Numbered from the stretch's first letter, positions 15,544 to 24,913 are shown. The stretch is 64,000 bases of DNA from Paenibacillus sp. R14(2021) (GCF_019431355.1 NZ_CP080269.1:4459001-4523000); one strand, 5' to 3'. Numbers and translations: made by a program. Notes: generated by a model not told the origin, from the sequence alone.

Positions 15544-16236
15544 TTAGAAGCGGGCTGCAGCTTCGCGTGCTTTTACGATGGCATTGGCTTTAATATCTTG
15601 CGCTTTGTCGGGCTGTGCAGCCATACCTTCAACATAGACCGCTTCAAAGCTTGGCACGCCTAGGAATTTCAAGACGGCGTCAAGGTGCCGGTGGGACATT
15701 TCGAAGTCGGCATAGCCGCCCTCGGACAATACGCTGCCGCTTGCTTGGATTTGGAATGCTTTTTTGTCCGTAAGCAGGCCGATCGGGCCTTCAGCGGTGT
15801 AGCGGAACGTTTTGCCGGCTATGAAGAAGGCATCGATATAAGCTTTAAGTACCGGCGGGTAAGAGAAGTTCCAAACCGGATTAACGAAGATATATTTATC
15901 AGCTTCCAAGAATTGTTCCACCAATTCATTCAGACGGCCGACTTTATACTGCTCGGAAGCGGACAGCCCGTCGAATGCGGTGCCAGCTTTCAGCTTGCCC
16001 CATGCGCCGAATACTTCACCGTCGAGCAGCGGGATTTCTGTTTGGAACAGGTCGATGTGGTACACGGTATCGTTCGGGTTCACAGTATGGTAAGCATCCA
16101 CGAATTCTTTGCCGACGGCAAGGCTGTAAGAGTTGTCGGCGCTGCTTGGGTTAGCGGTGATGTACAATACTTTTTTGCCTGGCGTTTCGGATGCAGCGGA
16201 TGTACCTGTGAATAGAGTTCTCAAATTGCCCAACAT
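15544..16236 (-). CDS. azoR: FMN-dependent NADH azoreductase, copy 1
   Basis: A 230-residue flavodoxin-fold NADH:quinone/azo oxidoreductase. Seen: KVLYITANPSSADNSYS (FMN phosphate loop), the active-site stretch VNPVWNFSYPPVLKAYID and the QASGSVLSEGGYADFEM region. Such enzymes detoxify quinones and electrophiles. The start at ATG 16236 is supported by GGACGTG about ten bases upstream, the same arrangement as in copy 2; a GTG at 16248 would put the ribosome site too close. The AhpD-like gene lies 78 bases upstream on the same strand. A TATACT hexamer in the gap may be a separate promoter. It is about 80% identical to copy 2 by eye and equal in length. Confidence 0.9.
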   Translation of the reverse strand: MLGNLRTLFTGTSAASETPGKKVLYITANPSSADNSYSLAVGKEFVDAYHTVNPNDTVYHIDLFQTEIPLLDGEVFGAWGKLKAGTAFDGLSASEQYKVGRLNELVEQFLEADKYIFVNPVWNFSYPPVLKAYIDAFFIAGKTFRYTAEGPIGLLTDKKAFQIQASGSVLSEGGYADFEMSHRHLDAVLKFLGVPSFEAVYVEGMAAQPDKAQDIKANAIVKAREAAARF

Positions 16237-16314
16237 GTTGAAAAGCACGTCCTTTTTTATGAGAGTATACGTTTATGAATGACGGAAATTATCCGTGCGA
16301 ATAGTCTGGTTCGC

Positions 16315-16794
16315 CTAGCTTAAGCCTGCTTTGGTCAAACCGAACGCTGCGTCTGCCGAGCCCGGTACGGTTTTGATCGCGATGTTGATTCGGTTCCAGG
16401 CATTGATCGTCATGATCGAGAAGGTCAAGTCCGAGATTTCTTTCTCGGAAAGTTGCCCGCGGACACGGTCATACAGTTCATCAGGTACGCCGTGCTCAGG
16501 CAGCTTGGTCAGGATCTCGGTCCAAGCCAGCGCTGCGCGTTCACGAGGAGCAAACAGCGTCGATTCCCGCCAAATCGGAAGGTGGTGAAGGCGCAGCTCG
16601 CGTTCGCCATGAATCTTGGCCTGCTTGATGTGCATGTCCGTGCAGAAGCCGCAGCCGTTCATTTGCGATGCTCGGATGTGAACAAGGTGAATAATGCTTT
16701 GTTCGATGGCACTGTTATTCTCGACTCCGCTCAGCTCCATCATTTTCTTGAAAAATTCCGGTGATTCCTTCATATAATTGATACGTTGAGTCAT
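16315..16794 (-). CDS. AhpD-like / carboxymuconolactone decarboxylase family protein
   Basis: A 159-residue all-helical protein of the alkylhydroperoxidase AhpD family. The redox motif is QMNGCGFCTDMHIKQAKIHG: C-x-x-C with the downstream His. Together with VHIRAS before it and the helix REST--ERAALAWTE this is the family core. It probably reduces peroxides with a thiol partner. It lies upstream of azoR copy 1 in the same direction, so the two likely answer the same oxidative or electrophile stress. Confidence 0.88.
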   Translation of the reverse strand: MTQRINYMKESPEFFKKMMELSGVENNSAIEQSIIHLVHIRASQMNGCGFCTDMHIKQAKIHGERELRLHHLPIWRESTLFAPRERAALAWTEILTKLPEHGVPDELYDRVRGQLSEKEISDLTFSIMTINAWNRINIAIKTVPGSADAAFGLTKAGLS

Positions 16795-16897
16795 TTGCTG
16801 TACCTCGCTTTATTTTTATTTTGTGCTGCCTTTCTTGCATCAGCGCCGCGCTTCGGAGATATAACGAGGCTATGATTAATTTCGTGACAAACGCACA

Positions 16898-16952
16898 AAA
16901 TGCACCCCGAATCACCTGCGGAATTAATCCGCCGACGATTCGGGGTGCATTT
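16898..16952. terminator. Strong terminator after azoR copy 2
   Basis: AAATGCACCCCGAATC / GATTCGGGGTGCATTT arms (16 bp) with an inner CGGA / TCCG pair. It isolates azoR copy 2 from the AhpD-azoR copy 1 transcript. Confidence 0.85.
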
Positions 16953-16981
16953 TATATAGAAACGTATTTGTGGAACAGGTT

Positions 16982-17674
16982 TTAGAAGCGTGCTGCTGCT
17001 TCGCGTGCTTTTGCGATTGCGTTAGCTTTGATTTCTTGCGCTTTGTCGGATTGAGCAGCCATGCCTTCAACGTATACCGCTTCGAAGCTTGGTACGCCGA
17101 TGAATTTCATAACAGCATCAAGGTGCCGGTGAGCCATTTCGAAGCCAGCGTATCCGCCTTCGGACAATACGCTGCCGCTTGCTTGGATGTGGAATGCTTT
17201 TTTGCTGCCGAGCAGACCAACTGGGCCGTTAGCTGTGTACGAGAACGTTTTGCCGGCTACGCAGATCGCGTCGATATACGCTTTAAGCACTGGCGGGTAA
17301 GAGAAGTTCCAAATCGGGTTTACGAAGATGTATTTATCAGCTTCAACGAATTGGTCAACCAGCTCGCCCAGACGGCCGACTTTGGCTTGCTCGGAAGCGG
17401 ACAGTTGATCAAATGCAGTACCGGATTGCAGCTTGCCCCAAGCGCCGAATACGTCGCCGTCCAGAAACGGGATTTCTGCGGTAAACAGGTCGATGTGAAA
17501 TACTTCGTCGTTCGGATTTGCTGCATGGTAAGCGTCCACGAACTCTTTACCTACTGCAAGGCCGAAGGAATTTTCAGTGCCGTTCGGGTTAGCAGTGATA
17601 TACAGTACTTTTTTACCAGGAGTTTCGGATTTAACGGAAGAACCAGAGAACAAAGATTTCAATTTGCCCAACAT
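16982..17674 (-). CDS. azoR: FMN-dependent NADH azoreductase, copy 2
   Basis: A 230-residue paralogue of the enzyme at 15544, with the same motifs: KVLYITANPNGTENSFG, VNPIWNFSYPPVLKAYID and QASGSVLSEGGYAGFEM. Most differences are conservative and DNA identity is also high, so the tandem copy is a fairly recent duplication. ATG 17674 follows AAGGACGTG; upstream in-frame codons to 17731 lack a ribosome site. Unlike copy 1, its upstream region carries a palindromic element at 17862-17883 that recurs before the pirin gene, so this copy seems to be under separate redox control. Confidence 0.9.
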   Translation of the reverse strand: MLGKLKSLFSGSSVKSETPGKKVLYITANPNGTENSFGLAVGKEFVDAYHAANPNDEVFHIDLFTAEIPFLDGDVFGAWGKLQSGTAFDQLSASEQAKVGRLGELVDQFVEADKYIFVNPIWNFSYPPVLKAYIDAICVAGKTFSYTANGPVGLLGSKKAFHIQASGSVLSEGGYAGFEMAHRHLDAVMKFIGVPSFEAVYVEGMAAQSDKAQEIKANAIAKAREAAARF

Positions 17675-18073
17675 ATAAAAATACACGTCCTTATAATAAG
17701 TTTTTTGTAGAATATGAAAAAGTTTGTGCAAACAAAACGGAACAAAGGAACGGGAGACGCTCGGGCACTGCGCAGTACCTGAGGAAAAGCCATCTTGCTC
17801 ACTAACCTATCTGCCGGCAAAGAAGAACATGTTCGAGAAACTTAAAGTTAAGATAAGTTACTTACAAAATGTATGTTAATAAAATTACGGCCAACTGTCA
17901 ATGCATTTCGCGAAACTTTTTATTACTAAAAGCAGGAAGCCTGGTTCCAGCGGCCTATATCGGTGCACACACTTATCTAACAGATAGAACGTAATTTGCT
18001 AACGGTTGTGTGGTACATTGTCGATAATCCAGAGTAGTAGACGCTTCTGAACATCACCGGGAGGTGACAGTCT
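17675..18073. other. Divergent control region of azoR2 and the GGDEF-EAL gene
   Basis: 399 bases without a gene. It holds the AT-rich stretch 17838-17890 with the CTTACA palindrome (own entry). Near the other end is a small palindrome TATCT-AAC-AGATA at 17973-17985. The strong ribosome site GGGAGGTGA of the next gene starts at 18059. No clear SigA promoter with both hexamers was found. Confidence 0.4.
17862..17883. promoter_or_regulatory. Palindromic operator candidate, shared with pirin gene
   Basis: CTTACA-AAAT-GTATG followed by TTAATAA. The 22 bases differ from those at 52147-52168 at only three positions, all A/T swaps. The site lies about 190 bases upstream of azoR copy 2. Confidence 0.55.
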
Positions 18074-20416
18074 TTGAAAGACAAGCAAACAGGCAGGTTT
18101 GCCAAACCGCTCGTATTACCGGCCGACGTGAAGCCGCTGCTATTTATTGTTCTGTGCGCTGCGGTTCTCGTTGCGGGCATCAGCGTATTCTCCTATTCCC
18201 AGTCCAAGGCAATCCTCAAGGAGAAAATGACGCTGGCCACCCAGCAGTCTGTCCTGCAAACGGTCGACAAGCTGACGATGATCTTGCACAGCTATGAGGA
18301 TTTGACCTACAACTTCGTCACGGATGCCGCCATACTAAGCTATTTGGCTGACTACGGCAGTGAGCTGAGCGGGCCAATGGATCGTTTTACGGCGGCCAAA
18401 CGGATCAAGACGACGATTGCCGTCCGTTTCTTCAATAAGAGCGACATGACCAGCGTACATCTGCTGCCGATGCAAGGTTACGGTCAAGAGATCTCGACGA
18501 GAAGCACGGTCGTTCCCGCGGAGCAGTACATGCGCCAGGGCTGGTTCGAGGATGCGAGCCGCGCGAACGGCCGCATTCGCTGGCTGCAGACAATGCCGCA
18601 AGGCTACCTGCAATCGGGCGTCCCTTCCTTTGCAATCGCGCGCGTAGTGACACTCGCTTCCGGCTTGAAATACATGCTGGTCGTTGAAATCAACGCGCAT
18701 GCCCTGAACGCGGTGCTGTCGGAAACGAAGCTCGGCGACAGCGGGGAGATGGTGCTGCTGAACTGGGATAACCGGCTGCTCAGCTCGTCACGCAAAGCGG
18801 CGATCGGCGAGCGCTTCTATATTCCTTCCGAGCAGACGTCTGACGGAGGCGAGAATGCGCCGGCCATGGGATCGCGAACGGTCCGCCAGGACGGTAAGCT
18901 GCAGTTGGTGGCAACGGGCAGGCTTAACGATGCAGCTTGGGAGGTGCAGGCGGTCGTGCCTATGGCCGAGCTTGTGCGGGATACGGACAAAATCCGCAAC
19001 ACCAGCCTGCTGAGCGTGCTGCTGATCGCAGTCGTCACCTTTCTGCTGAACTATTCGTTCCAGCGCAGGCGAAGCGAGGCCAAGATCCGTTATATGGCTT
19101 TCCACGATCATCTGACCGGTTTGGCAAACCGTAAGCAGTTCAGCGAACGGCTGGAACGCGAAATCAAGAAATCAAAGCTGCTCGAGCGGACATTTGCCGT
19201 GCTGTTCATCGATCTCGACAGGCTGAAAATTATGAATGATACGTTCGGCCACGGCGCGGGAGACAAGCTGCTGATCGAAACGGCGGACAAGCTGAGGAAA
19301 CGGCTGGCACATATGGGCCTCGCGGCGCGGTTCGGCGGGGATGAATTTCTCGTGCTCATGCCGCAGGCAGCGGATCATGCGGAAATCGAAGCTGTTGCGC
19401 AGGACATCATCACGCTTCTGCAGCAGCCGGTGATTTATCAGGACAAGGAGCTGTATGTTTCTGCCAGTATCGGAATCAGTCTGTATCCGGAGCATGGCGA
19501 AGACGCTCAAACGCTGATCAAGAATGCCGATATGGCGATGTACAGCGTCAAGGAAAGCGGCAGGAGCAGCTATAAGTTCTACGAGGCGGCGATGGATAAG
19601 AAGGCGTACGGCAGCCTGTCTCTGGAGCGGGACCTGCGCAAAGCCCGCGAACGAGGGCAGCTGCAGCTGTTTTATCAGCCGCAGGTTGAATTGACCACAG
19701 GGCGGATTATCGGCTCGGAGGCGCTTGTCAGGTGGAACCACCATGAGCTTGGCATGGTTTCGCCGTCCGTATTTATCCCGATCGCGGAGGAATCCCGTTA
19801 TATCATTCCCCTCGGGGAATGGATTATGACCACGGCGTGCCGTCAGAACAAAGCTTGGCAGGATGCGGGCTTACCTAAGGTGAAAATTTCGGTCAACCTG
19901 TCGATTCACCAGTTTCAGCAGAACCATATTATCGATACGGTAGCCCGGATTTTGCAGGAGACCGGCCTGGAGCCGCAGTATTTGGAGCTTGAAATTACGG
20001 AAACGATCGCCATGCATGACGTAACGGCGGTGATTCGCACCTTGAAGGGACTCTCGGAGCTGGGCGTCAAAATCTCGATCGACGATTTCGGCACAGGCTA
20101 TTCCTCTCTAAGCTACTTAAAGGATTTTCCAATTCACCGGCTCAAGATGGACAAGGCGTTCCTGGATAATATGGTCCATTCCGATAAGGAGCGCGCAATC
20201 GTCGGCGCAATTATCGTCATGTCCCACAGCTTGAATTTGGAAGTGACGGCAGAAGGCGTAGAGAGCTTGGAGCAGGCAGAGCTGCTGCGGCAGTTCCGGT
20301 GCGATGATGCGCAGGGCTATGTGTTCAGCTATCCGCTTCTGCCCGAAGCGTACGCGCAAAGGCTGTCAGAGGGAGTTATCGACGGGGACGGAGGGAAAGA
20401 CGATGGGCGTTCGTAA
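18074..20416 (+). CDS. Membrane GGDEF-EAL protein (c-di-GMP synthesis/breakdown)
   Basis: 780 residues. The start is TTG 18074, placed eight bases after a strong GGGAGGTGA. TM1 is about 16-38, an extracellular sensor region about 40-305, TM2 about 309-328. The GGDEF domain (about 340-500) has an intact active site, ARFGGDEFLVL near 419. The EAL domain (about 520-770) keeps SEALVRWNHH near 548, ELEITETIAM and DDFGTGYSSLSYLKDFP. Both activities look possible; sensing probably selects between them. The 3' end overlaps by 14 bases the gene of a solute-binding lipoprotein, which could act as the external ligand-binding partner of the sensor region. Confidence 0.93.
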   Translation: MKDKQTGRFAKPLVLPADVKPLLFIVLCAAVLVAGISVFSYSQSKAILKEKMTLATQQSVLQTVDKLTMILHSYEDLTYNFVTDAAILSYLADYGSELSGPMDRFTAAKRIKTTIAVRFFNKSDMTSVHLLPMQGYGQEISTRSTVVPAEQYMRQGWFEDASRANGRIRWLQTMPQGYLQSGVPSFAIARVVTLASGLKYMLVVEINAHALNAVLSETKLGDSGEMVLLNWDNRLLSSSRKAAIGERFYIPSEQTSDGGENAPAMGSRTVRQDGKLQLVATGRLNDAAWEVQAVVPMAELVRDTDKIRNTSLLSVLLIAVVTFLLNYSFQRRRSEAKIRYMAFHDHLTGLANRKQFSERLEREIKKSKLLERTFAVLFIDLDRLKIMNDTFGHGAGDKLLIETADKLRKRLAHMGLAARFGGDEFLVLMPQAADHAEIEAVAQDIITLLQQPVIYQDKELYVSASIGISLYPEHGEDAQTLIKNADMAMYSVKESGRSSYKFYEAAMDKKAYGSLSLERDLRKARERGQLQLFYQPQVELTTGRIIGSEALVRWNHHELGMVSPSVFIPIAEESRYIIPLGEWIMTTACRQNKAWQDAGLPKVKISVNLSIHQFQQNHIIDTVARILQETGLEPQYLELEITETIAMHDVTAVIRTLKGLSELGVKISIDDFGTGYSSLSYLKDFPIHRLKMDKAFLDNMVHSDKERAIVGAIIVMSHSLNLEVTAEGVESLEQAELLRQFRCDDAQGYVFSYPLLPEAYAQRLSEGVIDGDGGKDDGRS

Positions 20417-21755
20417 GCAACAAGGGAATCGGCCCGCAGCCGCAGCTTTGCTCGTGCTCGCGTTAGCTGTGTCAGGCTGCAGCCAGCCGGCCCAGCCAGA
20501 CAGCCGTATGCCTGCGGAGCAGGATCGCACCAAGTCTGCGGTGAAGCCCGCTGTGACGCTCACGATGATGGAGAGCCTCACGAATCCCAAGCGCACGGCC
20601 ATCCTGAAACGGCAGTTGGCGCAGTTCGAAGGACTCAATCCCGGTATTGAGGTCGACTTAATCTCGCCCCCATTTGATCAAGCGGACGCGACGATCGAGA
20701 CGATGCTAATGACGAAACAGGATTTGGACGTCATGGAGGTCCGGGATGTCAACGTTGCGGATTATGCGAAGAATGGCTATGCTGAGCCGCTGGATGCATA
20801 TGCCGCCGGCTGGAAGGACTTTGCGACGATAAGCGCGATTCCGCTTGAAACGGGGAGCGCGAACGGGAAGCTGTATTTCCTGGCTAACGGCTTATACGAG
20901 CGTCAGCTCTATTACAGGAAAGACTGGTTCGACCGTCTGGGACTTGAGCCCCCGGCTACCTGGCAGCAGCTGTACGAAACGGCCGTCAAGCTGACGGACC
21001 GCCCCATGAACCGTTATGGGTTCTCCTTCCGCGGTGCGAAGGGCTCGTCCGGGATAAGTGATGCCATCATCCGCTCCTACAACGGAGAGCGCGTGGACCG
21101 AGCGGACAGCGTACTGCTGAAGGACGGCACGACGATCTACGCTTCGCCGGAAGCCGAGCAGGCCATGGAACTGTACACGAAGCTTTACCGGGATGCTTCT
21201 CCACCGGATTCCCTTTACTGGGGCTTCAATGAGCAGGTGAACGCGTTCGTCACTGGACAAACCGCCATGCTGCTGCAGGACCCTGATATCATAAGCACGC
21301 TGCAGGCGAGCATGAATCCCGCGGCGTGGGCAACTGCGCCAATGCCGAAAGGGCCGAGCGGCAAGGCGCTGATTACGGTCGGCGCAGCAGGCTGGGGAAT
21401 ATCCACGCAGTCGCAGCATAAGGAAGAAGCATGGCGGCTGATTGCCTTCTTGTCGAGTCCCGTCCAAAATACGGAGCTCTGCAAGGCATACGGGCTGGTT
21501 CCCGTGCATACCACCGCCGAGGAGGATCCGTTCTTCACGATGGGGCCGTACCGGCCGCTGCTGGACATGACGAATGATCCCGACACGTATCTGTATTATC
21601 ATTTGCCATCGTCGTATCCCGGCTATGCGGACTGGTCGAAGTTCACGACGGAGACCGGACAGGCGATGCTGGTCGGAGGGCCTTCCACGATCCGAGAGAC
21701 GTTGTCCGCGTGGGACGGGTTCTGGAAGGAACAGCTGCGGATGAAGCGGCAATAA
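20403..21755 (+). CDS. Extracellular solute-binding lipoprotein (family 1)
   Basis: A 450-residue sugar-type binding protein. The signal ends in VSGC (lipobox near residues 25-28). Mature-part features of the family are seen: LAQFEGLNPGIEVDLI, DVMEVRDVNVADYAKNG, LYFLANGLYERQLYYRKDWF and the C-terminal GAAGWGISTQSQHKEEAWRL. There is no permease or ATPase gene next to it. The gene starts inside the GGDEF-EAL gene at ATG 20403, with GGAGGG eight bases upstream. It is therefore translationally linked to that signalling protein rather than to a transporter, which favours a sensory role. Confidence 0.9.
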   Translation: MGVRKQQGNRPAAAALLVLALAVSGCSQPAQPDSRMPAEQDRTKSAVKPAVTLTMMESLTNPKRTAILKRQLAQFEGLNPGIEVDLISPPFDQADATIETMLMTKQDLDVMEVRDVNVADYAKNGYAEPLDAYAAGWKDFATISAIPLETGSANGKLYFLANGLYERQLYYRKDWFDRLGLEPPATWQQLYETAVKLTDRPMNRYGFSFRGAKGSSGISDAIIRSYNGERVDRADSVLLKDGTTIYASPEAEQAMELYTKLYRDASPPDSLYWGFNEQVNAFVTGQTAMLLQDPDIISTLQASMNPAAWATAPMPKGPSGKALITVGAAGWGISTQSQHKEEAWRLIAFLSSPVQNTELCKAYGLVPVHTTAEEDPFFTMGPYRPLLDMTNDPDTYLYYHLPSSYPGYADWSKFTTETGQAMLVGGPSTIRETLSAWDGFWKEQLRMKRQ

Positions 21756-21766
21756 GGCGTAGGAAC

Positions 21767-21800
21767 GGGCGCTCCGGGACGTTATCGTCCCTGGGCGCCC
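21767..21800 (+). terminator. GC-rich hairpin
   Basis: GGGCGC-n2-GGGACG / CGTCCC-n2-GCGCCC with a TTAT loop; only a short T-rich tail follows. It closes the GGDEF-EAL / binding-protein operon. Confidence 0.6.
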
Positions 21801-21869
21801 GCATTCTGTTTTGAGGCGCAAACATGCTATGATGGAAGCAACTAAGCTCTGGAAACAGGAGATGCCGAT

Positions 21870-23153
21870 ATGCTGACTCGACCGCGATTTTCCCCCGCCA
21901 AGTGGCTGCTGCTTCTGCTCGTCTACGCCCTCATCGCAGCGGCCTATGTATGGTACACCGCACCGAACAACGTGCCTGTCCGTTATGCGGGTACCGCTGC
22001 AGATCCCGCGACGTACTTCACGCCGCAGCAGCTGAAGGACAGTGCGGTTCTGAATGCCCAGCGCAATTGGATATTTTTCACCAGCGTGCCGTGGGAGTGG
22101 TTGATTTATTTGTTTCTGCTGGCCGGCGGACTGGCCCGATACTGGCGCGATGCCTTGGAACGCCGCGGTTTGCCGCTTATTATCCGGTTCCCGCTGTTCG
22201 TACTGCTGGTGGATGCCGCCTCGTTCCTGCTGTACTTGCCGCTGCGCATCTACGGCTACAGCTTGTCGAAGGCGTATGGTATCTCCACCCAGCCGGTTGC
22301 AGGCTGGATCCGCGATAAGCTCATAGCCTTCGGCGTGGGATACGTGACGCTTCTCGCCGTATCGGCGGTCGTGTTCTGGCTGCTGTCGCGCCGAGGCCGA
22401 TGGTGGCTCAAGCTGTGGCTGCTCTCCATTCCGTTCACGGTGTTCATGATGTTCGTGCAGCCGGTCATTATCGATCCGCTGTACAATCAGTTCACGCGGC
22501 TCTCGAATCCGCAGCTAGAGTCGAAAATATTGGCGCTCGCCGCGAAAGCCGACATACCGGCAGACCGCGTGTACGAAGTGGATATGTCCACGAAGACGAA
22601 CGCGATCAACGCCTACGTGACCGGCATCGGCTCCTCGCTGCGCATCGTGCTGTGGGACACGACGCTGAAGCAGCTGACGGAGCCGGAAATTCTGCTTATC
22701 ATGGCGCATGAGATGGGGCATTACGCGATGCATCATCTGGAATGGAGCGCGCTAGGCGCCGTTGGTTCCTCCCTTGTTGTCATCGCCGTGGGCGGGTGGA
22801 TCTACGTCTGGAGCCTCCGCCGCTGGGGCGAAGCGTGGGGCATCCGCAGCCGCTCGGACCTTGCGGCGCTGCCGTTGCTGCTGCTCATTCTGGCGGTGCT
22901 CTCCTTCGCGGCGCTGCCCGTCAGCAATTATGTGTCCCGCCATGCGGAATCTTCGGCGGACGCTTATGCGCTGCGGCTGCTGAACAGCGCGGACGGCTCG
23001 GTGTCCATGCAGCAGAAGACGGGCGTTATTACGCTGAGCGACGTGAACCCGCCGCTGCTCGTGCGTTGGTTCCGCGACGATCATCCCAGCGACATGGAAC
23101 GGATTATCGCGGCGATGGCGTTCGAGAAGCCGCATGGGAAGAAGGGCTCTTAA
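21870..23153 (+). CDS. M48 family integral membrane metalloprotease (Ste24-like)
   Basis: A 427-residue zinc protease of the membrane. Hydrophobic segments lie at about 13-29, 69-87, 103-125, 148-175, 184-202, 295-320 and 332-352. The zinc site is MAHEMGHYAMHH (HExxH near 279), with the third ligand in ESSADAYALRLL near 360. The layout (about seven membrane spans, catalytic helix between them) is that of Ste24/CAAX-type M48A enzymes. In bacteria these probably clear damaged membrane proteins or process exported peptides. It ends two bases before the next gene. Confidence 0.9.
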   Translation: MLTRPRFSPAKWLLLLLVYALIAAAYVWYTAPNNVPVRYAGTAADPATYFTPQQLKDSAVLNAQRNWIFFTSVPWEWLIYLFLLAGGLARYWRDALERRGLPLIIRFPLFVLLVDAASFLLYLPLRIYGYSLSKAYGISTQPVAGWIRDKLIAFGVGYVTLLAVSAVVFWLLSRRGRWWLKLWLLSIPFTVFMMFVQPVIIDPLYNQFTRLSNPQLESKILALAAKADIPADRVYEVDMSTKTNAINAYVTGIGSSLRIVLWDTTLKQLTEPEILLIMAHEMGHYAMHHLEWSALGAVGSSLVVIAVGGWIYVWSLRRWGEAWGIRSRSDLAALPLLLLILAVLSFAALPVSNYVSRHAESSADAYALRLLNSADGSVSMQQKTGVITLSDVNPPLLVRWFRDDHPSDMERIIAAMAFEKPHGKKGS

Positions 23154-23154
23154 T

Positions 23155-23925
23155 ATGACGTCATCCGGGGAAGCGAAGGATGTGTCGCTGTATTTGCTTG
23201 GCGGTCTTGCGACGGCGCCGCAATTCATGGAGAGCTTTCGCGGCGCGTTGCATGGTATAATGGAGCGAGATGGGTATCATGTCCGGACATCGCAGCTGCT
23301 CTTTCCTTACGGAGACTGGAGTCGGAACGTCATTCGGCAGGTTTGGGAGATCGGCCGGGATATGCGGCTCGACGTGAAACGGTTCGGGCGCTCCATCGGG
23401 GGCAAGCGAGCCGTGGAAGCCATCGCCGCCGGCCGGGAGGCAGGACGTACCATGGGCCGGCGTATTCTCATCGGCCACAGCGGCGGCGGCGTTGCCGCCG
23501 TTCATGCCGCCCGGCAGCTGCTGGAGACAGAGGGCGGCCCGCCGAGCCCGGTGATCATGATCGGTTCGCCGCGCTGCCGGATACCGGAGACGCTTCGGCA
23601 GTCGGTGTTGTACATATATGCGATATCGCCGGATGCCGGGCCTTCGGCAGCAGCTGCGGTTACGGTCGATTCCATCTGCCGCTTAGGCACGTTTGGCGGC
23701 TGGGGCCGCGCTGAAGCGGGCAGCGGACGCCGGACAGGCAGGATGGGCTGGCAGCAGAACAAGCATGCGCCGGCTGCAGGCTGCGGCGTGCCGATTATCG
23801 GGAAGCATGCGGATTATTTCCGCGAACATGAACCTTACATCAATGGATTGGGATTGACCAACCAGTGGCTTACGCTTCGCGCGCTCTTGCCCTGGCTGAG
23901 AGAGAGACTAGAGGAGGACGAATAA
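23155..23925 (+). CDS. Alpha/beta hydrolase-like protein
   Basis: 256 residues. LLGGLATAPQFMESF near the start and RRILIGHSGGGVAAVHAARQLL (nucleophile elbow G-H-S-G-G) suggest a serine alpha/beta hydrolase, related to lipases or thioesterases. A possible catalytic His is in IIGKHADYF near residue 220. A Gly/Arg-rich stretch around 185-200 looks like a loop. ATG 23155 is chosen for its place after the M48 stop and the GAAGGG just before it. It appears cotranscribed with the M48 protease and the downstream ROK kinase (four-base gap). Confidence 0.7.
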   Translation: MTSSGEAKDVSLYLLGGLATAPQFMESFRGALHGIMERDGYHVRTSQLLFPYGDWSRNVIRQVWEIGRDMRLDVKRFGRSIGGKRAVEAIAAGREAGRTMGRRILIGHSGGGVAAVHAARQLLETEGGPPSPVIMIGSPRCRIPETLRQSVLYIYAISPDAGPSAAAAVTVDSICRLGTFGGWGRAEAGSGRRTGRMGWQQNKHAPAAGCGVPIIGKHADYFREHEPYINGLGLTNQWLTLRALLPWLRERLEEDE

Positions 23926-23929
23926 GGCT

Positions 23930-24811
23930 ATGCGTATTGGAGCAATTGAAGCAGGCGGAACGAAGTTTGTTTGCGGAATCGGTAACGAGGAAGGGACGAT
24001 CCTGGAGCGGGTAAGCTTCCCGACGGAGCGTCCGGAAGTGACGCTTGCTAACGTCATTAACTATTTCCGTGACAAGGAAGTGGAAGCGATCGGTATCGGC
24101 TCCTTCGGCCCGATCAACATCGATTCGTCAAGCGAGCAGTACGGTTATGTCACGACGACTCCGAAGCCGGGCTGGGGCAACTATCCGTTCCTGCCTGAGC
24201 TTCGTAACATATTCGATGTTCCGTTCGGCTGGGATACCGACGTGAATGCAGCGGCGCTTGGCGAAGCCACATGGGGGGCAGCGGCAGGCCTCGACAGCTG
24301 CCTCTACTACACCATTGGCACAGGCGTAGGCGTAGGCGTTTATGCTGAAGGCAAGCTCGTGCACGGCCTTGTCCATCCCGAAGGCGGACATGTCCTGACA
24401 CGCCGCCATCCGGAGGATCATTATGAAGGATTCTGCCCTTATCACGGCGATTGCCTGGAGGGCATGGCGGCCGGACCTGCGCTGGAAGGCCGCTGGAAAG
24501 TGAAGGGCAGCGAGCTGGCTGTCGATCACCCGGCCTGGGCGATGGAAGCATTCTATATCGGCCAAGCCGTTGCAGGCGCGATTCTGCTGCTGTCGCCGAA
24601 GAAGGTCATTCTGGGCGGCGGCGTCATGCATCAGATGCAGCTGTTCCCGCTTATTCGCGAAGAAGTGCGCAAGAACCTGAACGGCTACGTCAGCGCGGAA
24701 GCGGTTCTGGCCGGCATCGACGATTACATCGTACCGCCGGGCCTGGGCGACAATGCCGGCCTAAGCGGTTCGTTAGCACTTGGATTGCGCGCGCTTGGCG
24801 CAAAAGCATAA
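23930..24811 (+). CDS. ROK-family fructokinase
   Basis: A 293-residue cytosolic sugar kinase. The ATP phosphate loop is IEAGGTKFVCGIG, the catalytic Asp is in WDTDVNAAALGEA, and GTGVGVGVY follows. The ROK zinc site is seen as HPEGGHVLTRRHP with FCPYHGDCLEG. This arrangement (H-x-C-x-C-like, with a short protein near 290 residues) matches ROK fructokinases such as B. subtilis GmuE/YdhR. It makes fructose-6-phosphate, feeding glycolysis. It is the last gene of the 21870-24811 run and ends at a clear terminator. Confidence 0.9.
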   Translation: MRIGAIEAGGTKFVCGIGNEEGTILERVSFPTERPEVTLANVINYFRDKEVEAIGIGSFGPINIDSSSEQYGYVTTTPKPGWGNYPFLPELRNIFDVPFGWDTDVNAAALGEATWGAAAGLDSCLYYTIGTGVGVGVYAEGKLVHGLVHPEGGHVLTRRHPEDHYEGFCPYHGDCLEGMAAGPALEGRWKVKGSELAVDHPAWAMEAFYIGQAVAGAILLLSPKKVILGGGVMHQMQLFPLIREEVRKNLNGYVSAEAVLAGIDDYIVPPGLGDNAGLSGSLALGLRALGAKA

Positions 24812-24823
24812 GCATTATCAGCG

Positions 24824-24865
24824 GCAGCCCGGACACGAGGAGCATCGTGGACGGGCTGCTTTTTT
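24824..24865 (+). terminator. Intrinsic terminator
   Basis: GCAGCCCG / CGGGCTGC arms with an inner CACGA / TCGTG pair and TTTTTT tail. Confidence 0.85.
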
Positions 24866-24913
24866 ACTTGCGATCACAGGCAGATACAGATGTGATTGCG
24901 TATAGAATTTGCA

